Positions 1 to 5,091 of a stretch of 5,158 nucleotides of DNA are shown here, in pieces (within the stretch, counting starts at the first letter, position 1; every line of letters starts with the position of its first letter). The notes beneath the pieces were generated by a model, which was not told the origin of the DNA, ran no database searches, and was given only the letters and a program-made list of their open reading frames with translations. The translations under genes and the position numbers were made by a program. Source of the stretch: Rickettsiales bacterium (GTDB lineage Bacteria; Pseudomonadota; Alphaproteobacteria; Rs-D84); the NCBI GenBank assembly GCA_031259745.1, contig JAIRLB010000067.1, positions 1-5,158 of the forward strand, given 5' to 3'.

Positions 1-11
1 TAAAAAAGAAT

Positions 12-68
12 AAGGGAAATGTGGGGTCGTGGTTTCCGTGCCCCAAGCTTGTTCCATATTTTTCCCTT
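12..68. repeat. Nested inverted repeat (two-stem RNA-like structure)
   Basis: An outer 8-bp perfect inverted repeat, AAGGGAAA (12-19) with TTTCCCTT (61-68), encloses an inner 5-bp stem, TGGGG (22-26) with CCCCA (41-45). Together they could fold into a two-storey stem. It lies before the terminator at 115-139 and could be the tail of an RNA or leader that starts left of the window. It does not match the tmRNA, 4.5S RNA or RNase P RNA signatures I know. Whether it folds or is transcribed is inference. Confidence 0.35.
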
Positions 69-114
69 GTATTTTCTGGATAAAATAGGCAAAATGATAT
101 GCATAATCTAAACC

Positions 115-139
115 ACCGATTTTTATGTCGGTTTTTTTT
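115..139 (+). terminator. Rho-independent terminator of an upstream transcript
   Basis: A short stem, ACCGA (115-119) with TCGGT (128-132), has an 8-base loop and is followed at once by a run of T (132-139). It would end a plus-strand transcript entering from the left, before the secreted-protein gene at 184. The stem is only 5 bp, so strength is uncertain, but the T-run placement is typical. Confidence 0.6.
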
Positions 140-183
140 ATTTTAAAAATCCCTGATTTCCGCAACATTCTTTCCCTCTTATT

Positions 184-1095
184 ATGCCTAATCCAAAGGG
201 TCAGTTGTTTTTGAATGCCATGGTTACTGAGATGTTGTTCTTCATAAAAGCTGGTGCCCGGCAATATCTGAGGGATCTTCGGTTTCACTTCGGGTTATGC
301 CGGTGGGTTTTCGCCGCTGTTGCGTTGATTTTTCTTGATCTTGCGCCTTTTTGTAATAAAGCTATTGCAAAGGAGGGGTTTAACAGTAACATGGAATGCT
401 ATTATACAGATCGTGGCAATGATTTTTTCTATTTTTGCGGGAACCAATCGAAATCCTGCACCGGCAGCAAGTATTGTTGCAATGATAGCAGGACAGACCA
501 TCGCTATGGAGATCATTTCAAATCAGAGGGCCAAAATAAGTACTGCTGTCCGAAAGACGGCAAAGATGCCAACAGCTTGTACACCGAATCTGGAAGATAT
601 GTAAACAGTATGGCTAAAAGTGAATATATAACCGTAACGTTGCCGACAGGCACCTGTACATATCAAAAAATCACCGATGTTTGCGGAACCGTGACATCAA
701 ACACCCCATGCACACAGCCGGATACATGCGCGGCAGGATATATTAAACGTAACGGAGAATGCGCTAAAACCTGCGAATCAGGCAAAGTATTTGAAAGCTC
801 TACATCAAATGCGTGCATTGCATGCATCCCCGATAATTATCAGGGCGTGAACGCGACCGGCGACGCTTGCGTAAAATGCAGCAAAGGCTCCCAGTTTTTT
901 AACAAGGCAACAAAATCATGCATTGCAAAAACCGCACTGAAAGAAATAAAAATGGATGCAATGAAGGCTTGCGGCATGTGCAATAATGTAGATAATTTTG
1001 AGAAATGCGTCAAATTGATAGCGCTTGATGAGAATGTACGTGAGTTTGATGGCACATGGCCAAGCGTACAAACGGCATGTTCGCTGAATTTATAA
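184..1095 (+). CDS. Secreted cysteine-rich repeat protein, function unknown
   Basis: This 303-residue protein has a hydrophobic segment at about 41-57, followed by an Ala-Ile-Ala site (60-62) suitable for signal peptidase I. The predicted mature part, from about residue 63, holds 22 cysteines, an even number that fits disulfide bonding in the periplasm or outside the cell. Cysteines occur as adjacent pairs (98/99, 121/122) and as CxxC or similarly spaced pairs (193/197, 211/214, 229/232, 263/266), in a loosely EGF- or growth-factor-receptor-like pattern at about 176-246. I do not recognise a named family. The start is uncertain: no ribosome-binding site precedes the ATG at 184, the cytoplasmic n-region would be an unusually long 40 residues, and in-frame ATGs at 220 and 232 are alternatives. 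A strong AGGAGG at 371-376 precedes an in-frame ATG at 391, but starting there would remove the signal peptide. It is a lone gene, convergent with the operon ending at 1175. Confidence 0.8.
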   Translation: MPNPKGQLFLNAMVTEMLFFIKAGARQYLRDLRFHFGLCRWVFAAVALIFLDLAPFCNKAIAKEGFNSNMECYYTDRGNDFFYFCGNQSKSCTGSKYCCNDSRTDHRYGDHFKSEGQNKYCCPKDGKDANSLYTESGRYVNSMAKSEYITVTLPTGTCTYQKITDVCGTVTSNTPCTQPDTCAAGYIKRNGECAKTCESGKVFESSTSNACIACIPDNYQGVNATGDACVKCSKGSQFFNKATKSCIAKTALKEIKMDAMKACGMCNNVDNFEKCVKLIALDENVREFDGTWPSVQTACSLNL

Positions 1096-1174
1096 CAAGG
1101 CTGATTTTTGCGCCATATTTGAATTCTCGGCAACGTGTCGCCAAGGTTGATTGCCTGCGCTTGCCGGACAAGGA

Positions 1175-1837
1175 CTAAAACAAATCGGACACATTGCAAA
1201 TCTTGCCCAGCCGCATTGCATGCGCTGGTTTTAGTTCATTTTCGGACAAAGTATAAATTGTGCGGCGCGCGGCTGTAGGCGTTGCCCAGGATTCTTCCCA
1301 GTCGCGCGATATCTTTATAATCTGAAATACGGGCGAAAATACAAATCTTAATTTCTGCAAGGAACATTCCGCGCCTTCGATGGTTCTGAAATCATTCGGG
1401 GTAATGTCTGTCAGTTTGCCGTTGGCATTCAATTCTATTTTATATTCGTAATAGAAATGACTGGTGCCATTTTCATATTTGCTGCGGGTTATTCTATCGC
1501 GCCCGCCACCGTTGTTGATATCGATATTGAATATTTCAATGCCGGCCAGACCTGCGCCCACTTCATCCCATTGATATTTTGTTGCGGAAGACGGATTCCG
1601 CAGTCCGTCGTCGAATTCATAATTTCCATTCCATACGCGTTTGGCCGTTTTTGCGGATGGTTCTTTGATAATTATGTTTTCTGGGCGCGGAAAATTAGCA
1701 TCTTTTTTTCCATGGAAAAACACATAAACAAATGCCCCGATCGCGATTAACAGGACAATTATCAGAAAAATAGCTGTGCCGAATACCGGCTTTTTTTCTG
1801 TATTTGCAGATGCTGTTGAATATTCGAATTCTGTCAT
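1175..1837 (-). CDS. Single-pass membrane protein with DxNx-type possible calcium loop
   Basis: This 220-residue protein has a short polar N-terminus, one transmembrane helix at about 19-41, and a long soluble domain of about 180 residues that probably faces the periplasm. Residues 106-114 read DINNGGGRD, which matches positions 1, 3, 6 and 9 of the D-x-N-x-D-G-x-x-D calcium loops of FG-GAP/VCBS and dockerin-like repeats; position 5 is Gly instead of Asp. The two cysteines (148 and 214) could form a disulfide if exported. No enzyme motif is visible and the family is not recognised. It is the last gene of the minus-strand operon. Its ATG lies 11 bases after the stop of the preceding gene, and its GGGGAA ribosome-binding site (minus strand, 1844-1849) abuts or overlaps that stop codon, which fits coupled translation. 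A role together with the upstream membrane protein is inference from this spacing. Confidence 0.8.
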   Translation of the reverse strand: MTEFEYSTASANTEKKPVFGTAIFLIIVLLIAIGAFVYVFFHGKKDANFPRPENIIIKEPSAKTAKRVWNGNYEFDDGLRNPSSATKYQWDEVGAGLAGIEIFNIDINNGGGRDRITRSKYENGTSHFYYEYKIELNANGKLTDITPNDFRTIEGAECSLQKLRFVFSPVFQIIKISRDWEESWATPTAARRTIYTLSENELKPAHAMRLGKICNVSDLF

Positions 1838-1848
1838 AATGATTCCCC

Positions 1849-2880
1849 TTATGCTTTATGTTGCAGTTTTACTTCACGGCCGGCATCCCAGCCTTCGATT
1901 TCACGGATTGCATTTGCAACGTGGCCCAGTTGCGTATCGGTCAATTGATTCATCGGCGTATTTATGGATATCCCAGTCAACTGTTGCAGGCGCTTGTGAT
2001 AGGCTGTCGTGTTGTTTTCATGCGGCGGCGCGTAACGGCTGATTGCGCCCGCCACTGTCAATCGATTATATGATTCGGTCCGCAGCAAGGCGGCAATCGC
2101 CGCCATACCGGTCGTCTCGTCTGGGAATATCGCGAATCTGCCGCCGACGCCAATGGCGCCATGGCTGCGCGCGAATTTTCCATCGATGATATTGCCCGGA
2201 TTATTGTTGCGCCAAGCGCGCGTTCCGCCGGTTTTTTTGTAACGTTCACCGTTCGGTTTCGTATAAATGATTTCATTTTCGGATTCGCGCGCGCCGGATG
2301 CGGATGATATCGATGTGCCCGGCTGCATCGGATACATTGGCGCGCCGCCGTATACCTCGACAAAAATCTGTTTCGCATCGCCTGCCGAATAGACCGGCGC
2401 AATGCCATAAGGCAATTCATTCGGCAGCCCCGGGGCCGCGATAGCGCCGGAATCATATATATCGAATTCTTCGTATAAATCGTTTTCGTTGCGTTCCTTT
2501 AATTTCAGATTTCTGGCGGCCAGGATTTTTTGAACTTCATCAATCGATACCTTGATTGTTTTGCATCCGCGCGCGAAGACATCGCCGCCCCAGATTAAGT
2601 TCACGGCGGGTTTTACGGTTGCCATAATTCCGAAAATAAGCGTCAAATTGCGCAGGTTTGCAAACAGGCTTCCGGCCTTGGATCCGCGGATATAAGCGAT
2701 CGCCCAGCCAAACAACAATATGACGGTAATGAAAGTAATGGCGATCCAGGCATAGTTCAGAAAGATTTCAAAGCTTTTCAGAATGCAGCTTGGGTCTTCC
2801 AGATGAATATATGCGCCGTCGGCGCCCAGCACCTGGAAGCCGGCATTTTTCAACAGTCTAAAAATTGTGTCAGTTTTCAT
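1849..2880 (-). CDS. Two-helix membrane protein with phage-type NNNPGN lysozyme-like domain
   Basis: This 343-residue protein starts with about 40 soluble residues, then hydrophobic segments at about 42-64 and 76-98. A helical or charged region (about 105-140) and a Pro/Gly/Ser-rich linker (about 145-205) follow. The C-terminal domain (about 215-335) carries RAWRNNNPGN (221-230), GRFAIFPDETTG (247-258) and YAPPHENNTTAY (283-294). These are hallmarks of a domain common in phages and plasmids, often labelled structural protein P5, which is related to lysozyme-like wall-active proteins. I infer that it acts on or binds peptidoglycan in the periplasm. The catalytic residue is not established; Glu288 in HENNT is only a candidate. 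The N-terminal membrane part is not recognised. It is the middle gene of a tight operon: its ATG is 2 bases after the previous stop, with only a weak purine-rich ribosome-binding site, so coupling is likely. No capsid, tail, integrase or holin gene adjoins it, arguing against a live prophage. Confidence 0.85.
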   Translation of the reverse strand: MKTDTIFRLLKNAGFQVLGADGAYIHLEDPSCILKSFEIFLNYAWIAITFITVILLFGWAIAYIRGSKAGSLFANLRNLTLIFGIMATVKPAVNLIWGGDVFARGCKTIKVSIDEVQKILAARNLKLKERNENDLYEEFDIYDSGAIAAPGLPNELPYGIAPVYSAGDAKQIFVEVYGGAPMYPMQPGTSISSASGARESENEIIYTKPNGERYKKTGGTRAWRNNNPGNIIDGKFARSHGAIGVGGRFAIFPDETTGMAAIAALLRTESYNRLTVAGAISRYAPPHENNTTAYHKRLQQLTGISINTPMNQLTDTQLGHVANAIREIEGWDAGREVKLQHKA

Positions 2881-2882
2881 CT

Positions 2883-3806
2883 CTATTTCTTAGAGGCGGA
2901 TGTGGTAAAAAATCCGGGGATCGAAAATTCTTCATCGTTCGCAGCGATTCCCGCCCATCCGAATAAATCGCCCATCAAGCCGGATTCTTCGCGTTTTGCC
3001 TTTTTAAAAGGCAGAATGTTTTTCAATTTTCCGATTTTGCCGGCCGGCGCTGCCGTCGGACTTGTTGCAATTTCATCTTGCTTGGTGGCGAATTCTGTCG
3101 CCAGTTGCTCTAATGTTGCGTCAATGTTTGATTCTTCTGCTTCAAAGGGCTTTGTATCTTCCGGGTCTGAGGCTGTCGTATCAACGACTGATTCTTCATG
3201 CAGGTCTTCACGCAAAGGAGCCATTTCTTCCAACAACTGTTCCAAAGTCTTTTCCATCACGCTTTCCGGTTCTTCATCGATAGCGATATCTTCGACAGCT
3301 ATGGTTTGGGTTGTGATGATTTTTTCAGGATTATCGTTGTTAATAGTCACTTGTTGCGCGGCAACGCTTTCAATCTTGATAGTTTCCGCGTCGTTGGCCG
3401 CAATGGGTTCTTGGTCGGCGGCTTCTGGATTTTCTTCGGTTTTGCCGGACAATATTGATAATATGGGAATTATTTTTTCATCTGTCGTTTCTTTCTGTGC
3501 GACAGAGGTTTCCAGTGGTTCTGCTGTGGTCGTTTCCTTTTCGGCTTTTGGCTTTGCCTTGGTCTTTCTTTTTTGTTTTTCAGTAATCGGCGCAACAGTT
3601 TCCGGGGCGGGAATGGCGACGGATTCGTGGTCGGAATCGGCATTTTTATGATATGACAGGCCCGCGTCATCCGTGTCGACGGGAACGCCGAATAATACGG
3701 TATCAGGCGCCAGACTCAATGCATTGCGCACTTCTTCGAATGCGCTTCGAATGTCTGCAATATCAAAAATATCGTTGCCGGAAATATAGATGATTTTTGT
3801 TTTCAT
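2883..3806 (-). CDS. Acidic, mostly disordered protein with structured ends; possible scaffold
   Basis: This 307-residue protein starts with an ordered, hydrophobic-patterned N-terminus (1-50), including IIYISGNDIF (5-14) and DTVLFGVPVD (35-44). A Lys-rich patch (77-90) follows, then a long Glu/Thr/Ala/Pro-rich stretch of low complexity to about 260. The C-terminus mixes basic residues (267-282) with an amphipathic segment (286-300) and ends in IPGFF plus a short polar tail. Two short repeats, TLEQLLEEMA (187-196) and TLEQLATEFA (231-240), look like paired helical docking elements. There is no signal peptide or membrane helix, so it is probably cytoplasmic. The start at 3806 is chosen over an upstream in-frame ATG (3860) because GGGGGGAG (3812-3819, minus strand) sits 5 bases before it, and the promoter -10 lies between the two ATGs. 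It is the first gene of the operon. The family is not recognised; an adaptor or scaffold for the two membrane proteins is inference. Confidence 0.8.
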   Translation of the reverse strand: MKTKIIYISGNDIFDIADIRSAFEEVRNALSLAPDTVLFGVPVDTDDAGLSYHKNADSDHESVAIPAPETVAPITEKQKRKTKAKPKAEKETTTAEPLETSVAQKETTDEKIIPILSILSGKTEENPEAADQEPIAANDAETIKIESVAAQQVTINNDNPEKIITTQTIAVEDIAIDEEPESVMEKTLEQLLEEMAPLREDLHEESVVDTTASDPEDTKPFEAEESNIDATLEQLATEFATKQDEIATSPTAAPAGKIGKLKNILPFKKAKREESGLMGDLFGWAGIAANDEEFSIPGFFTTSASKK

Positions 3807-3811
3807 AAAAA

Positions 3812-3819
3812 CTCCCCCC
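3812..3819 (-). promoter_or_regulatory. Strong ribosome-binding site deciding the start at 3806
   Basis: On the minus strand, GGGGGGAG is followed by five T and then ATG. It is the best Shine-Dalgarno match in the window and rules out the 18-residue N-terminal extension that begins at 3860. Confidence 0.75.
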
Positions 3820-3831
3820 GTATGTGGGTCT

Positions 3832-3840
3832 ATTATAGCA
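3832..3840 (-). promoter_or_regulatory. Extended -10 promoter of the three-gene operon
   Basis: The minus strand reads TGCTATAAT, a perfect sigma-70 -10 hexamer with the TGn extension. No good -35 is seen at 16-18 bases, as is common for extended -10 promoters. Transcription would start near 3825, giving a leader of about 19 bases before the ATG at 3806. Confidence 0.65.
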
Positions 3841-3850
3841 CATTTTGATG

Positions 3851-3879
3851 TTGAACGCATATAAAAAATATTCTAAAAT
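3851..3879 (+). promoter_or_regulatory. Promoter of zauP-like/zapA, likely leaderless
   Basis: TTGAAC (3851-3856) and TAAAAT (3874-3879) are separated by 17 bases, an ideal spacing. The expected start point, about 7 bases after the -10, falls on or next to the ATG at 3886, and no ribosome-binding site precedes that ATG. An alternative pair, TTGATG (3845-3850) with TATTCT (3869-3874), 18-base spacer, would give a leader of about 5 bases. This promoter lies back to back with the minus-strand -10 at 3832-3837, so one regulator or supercoiling could affect both. Confidence 0.5.
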
Positions 3880-3885
3880 GCATTT

Positions 3886-4095
3886 ATGAGCGATATAAAA
3901 CAGCAAATATTCAGAGAACTGGCTGGCATGGAAGAAACGGTGTCGAAATTGCGTTCGGTTGCGCTGAATGCTGGAAAACAAACAGATTTAGAGGTTGCAA
4001 TTCTGACGGAACAGATCAAAATCTTGCGTGAAAAGAATGAGCGTGCATCCGATTTGATAGGAAAATCAATATCGATATTGAAGGCTTTGAAATGA
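3886..4095 (+). CDS. zauP: Small coiled-coil protein upstream of ZapA (ZauP/DUF4164-like)
   Basis: This 69-residue, highly charged, helix-forming protein is predicted to be coiled coil for nearly its whole length, with heptad-like spacing of Leu/Ile/Val and no Cys, Pro or Trp. In Alphaproteobacteria a small coiled-coil gene (ZauP in Caulobacter, or DUF4164-type proteins) precedes zapA. ZauP works with ZapA to organise FtsZ filaments in the Z-ring. Here the stop overlaps the zapA start (ATGA, 4092-4095), so the two are co-transcribed and translationally coupled. The identification rests on length, coiled-coil character and position rather than clear sequence motifs, so the symbol is tentative. 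There is no Shine-Dalgarno sequence before the ATG, and the mapped promoter predicts a leaderless message. The protein would act in the cytoplasm at mid-cell. Confidence 0.8.
   Translation: MSDIKQQIFRELAGMEETVSKLRSVALNAGKQTDLEVAILTEQIKILREKNERASDLIGKSISILKALK
4080..4084 (+). promoter_or_regulatory. zapA ribosome-binding site inside the upstream gene
   Basis: GAAGG lies 7 bases before the zapA ATG at 4092, within the last codons of the small coiled-coil gene. With the 4-base stop/start overlap it supports this start and translational coupling. Confidence 0.6.
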
Positions 4096-4367
4096 GTGTC
4101 GTATCCATACCGATTGTCAACAAGAATTATCCGATGGGATGTGAAGACGGGCAGGAATCCCGTCTGATTGAGCTGGGCAAGATGGTGGATATGCGCGCGC
4201 GCGAAATCCTGGATAAAATTGGGCCGTTGCACGAAAGTTCCTTGCTGGCAACATTATGTATTGTTTTGGCGGACGAGGTTAATTCCCGCGGCCGCGCACC
4301 AGTATCAGAGCCGGACTTGGAAGAAATCTTGGCCCGTATCCGCGCGATAAAGAACAAAATAAGTTAA
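4092..4367 (+). CDS. zapA: Cell division protein ZapA
   Basis: ZapA is a small cytoplasmic protein that binds FtsZ and promotes bundling of its filaments in the Z-ring. This 91-residue protein shows the family pattern. A beta-strand start (VVSIPIVNKNYPMGC, residues 3-17) is followed by an acidic turn (EDGQE). A helix around LIELGKMVDMRAREI (25-39) resembles the family's L..LA..VD.R...I signature, and a second helix contains LLATLCIVLADEV (51-63), matching the conserved LADE region. The C-terminal coiled coil (about 73-91), used for tetramer formation, is short; many family members run to about 100-130 residues, so tetramer assembly may rely more on the partner encoded upstream. It is the second gene of a two-gene unit and is followed by a terminator at 4394. 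Identification is from visible motifs and gene order. Confidence 0.9.
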   Translation: MSVVSIPIVNKNYPMGCEDGQESRLIELGKMVDMRAREILDKIGPLHESSLLATLCIVLADEVNSRGRAPVSEPDLEEILARIRAIKNKIS

Positions 4368-4393
4368 AAAATAGCACTACAAGCAAGAAAGAC

Positions 4394-4434
4394 ACCCGCG
4401 GAATCAAAGGCGTTGCGGGTATTTTTCTTTTTTT
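4394..4434 (+). terminator. Rho-independent terminator after zapA
   Basis: ACCCGC (4394-4399) pairs with GCGGGT (4415-4420). The 15-base loop is followed by a T-rich tract (4422-4434, interrupted by one C). It lies 26 bases after the zapA stop and ends the zauP-zapA transcript. Confidence 0.85.
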
Positions 4435-4447
4435 CCGAACTCTACTA

Positions 4448-4469
4448 TGCCCGTTCTGTCTAACGGGCA
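4448..4469. repeat. Perfect 8-bp hairpin, not a terminator
   Basis: TGCCCGTT (4448-4455) and AACGGGCA (4462-4469) form a perfect stem with a 6-base loop. Neither side carries a T-run in the orientation needed for termination, so it may be a processing site, a protein-binding site or an element boundary. Its role is unknown. Confidence 0.55.
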
Positions 4470-4513
4470 ACTAATTACAACGCCTTGCGAAAACACTAAT
4501 AACCCCCTTTTTA

Positions 4514-4527
4514 TGGCATATATGCCA
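4514..4527. promoter_or_regulatory. 14-bp perfect palindrome, possible operator
   Basis: TGGCATATATGCCA is its own reverse complement, the symmetry expected for a homodimeric DNA-binding protein. TATAAA follows at 4531. It lies 170 bases before the helix-turn-helix gene. Binding by that product or another regulator is inference. Confidence 0.35.
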
Positions 4528-4696
4528 GTATAAAAATCTGCATTTTTCCATGCTCTATTTCTCGTAATTCTACGCATCTCTATTATTTTTCTGTTGATTG
4601 CTCCAAATATTTTCCGCTTTTCTGCAATCCTTTAATACAAGATTTCTCACCCATTCCACGCTATATTTTTCCTGTATTAAACAACGGAGAAAAACT

Positions 4697-4925
4697 ATGA
4701 GCCAATTTTCAATTTCCCTTGACGACTATTGCCTTACTACCGGCGATGTCGCCGCCTATCTGAAACTATCACAAAAAACACTCCGCACCTACCGTTGCGA
4801 CAGACTAGGCCCAGCATTCTTAAAACTTGGTCGCAATGTTCGCTTATAAATATGGCATTGCTCGGTATTTCCGCACGCATAGTTTGGGGCGACGCATTGA
4901 GCGGCACAAGCCAATTCGTTTTTGA
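4697..4925 (+). pseudogene. AlpA/excisionase-type helix-turn-helix protein, frameshifted
   Basis: The gene starts at 4697 with CGGAG at 4685-4689, 7 bases upstream; an in-frame ATG at 4598 lacks support. The product begins with a MerR/AlpA-like winged-helix motif: LTTGDVAAYLKLSQKTLRTYR (13-33 region) followed by GPAFLKLGRNVR (38-49). This is the type found in phage excisionases and AlpA regulators, which bind DNA near attachment sites or promoters. The frame stops after residue 50 at 4847-4849. The family normally continues as VRYR or VRYK, and exactly that continuation, YKYGIARYF, is present one base out of frame from 4845 to a stop at 4923-4925. Omitting one T at 4844/4845 restores a 75-residue protein of ordinary length. 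It is therefore a broken gene, unless the base is an assembly or sequencing error. It hints at an integrated element on this side. Confidence 0.7.
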
Positions 4926-5062
4926 CACACCGAACTTGCAGATGTTTCTGCTGGATAAACCGCTTGACCGACCAATTCGGTTAAAAATCACCGAAAAAAA
5001 CAAAAGGCAAATGCTTTTATTTTGATATTAGCATATTTTATAGGATTTCTTTCATTTTCTGC

Positions 5063-5091
5063 TTGATTTCAGATAATTTTATTTATATTAT
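5063..5091 (+). promoter_or_regulatory. Possible promoter reading out of the right end
   Basis: TTGATT (5063-5068) and TATTAT (5086-5091) are 17 bases apart, and would start transcription near 5098 toward a gene beyond the window. In such AT-rich DNA a chance match is quite possible. Confidence 0.25.

Larger units (their letters stand above)
4368..4696. other. Gene-free AT-rich spacer between zapA and the HTH remnant
   Basis: This 329-base stretch holds the zapA terminator (4394-4434), a perfect hairpin (4448-4469) and a 14-bp palindrome (4514-4527), described separately. No open reading frame with a ribosome-binding site is seen. The position after zapA is where many proteobacteria carry 6S RNA, but I see no extended helix with a central bubble here. 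A possible weak -10 (TATATT, 4662-4667) for the downstream gene lacks a convincing -35. Confidence 0.6.

Noticed and set aside
43..50. CCAAGCTT shared between 43-50 and 5105-5112 as possible element ends
   Set aside because: Eight bases are too short, and flanking bases do not match, so it is likely chance.
335..604. Plus-strand 89-codon frame inside the cysteine-rich gene
   Set aside because: It overlaps the cysteine-rich gene out of frame and shows no ribosome-binding site or coherent domain, while the other frame has a signal peptide and ordered cysteines.
2803..3651. Long plus-strand Ser/Val-rich frame opposite the acidic protein
   Set aside because: It is the antisense shadow of the Glu/Thr/Ala-rich coding region, whose codon composition keeps the reverse frame open, and it lacks a ribosome-binding site.
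4455..4470. Integron attC-like motif GTCTAAC (4458-4464)
   Set aside because: No matching GTTRRRY partner was found at a plausible distance, and the motif is explained by the 8-bp hairpin.
4368..4600. 6S RNA (ssrS), which often follows zapA
   Set aside because: No long imperfect helix with a central open bubble can be traced, and a strong terminator sits directly after zapA.
4852..5025. Open frame of about 57 codons starting MALLGISARI
   Set aside because: It overlaps the restored frame of the helix-turn-helix gene, has no ribosome-binding site, and shows no recognisable motif.
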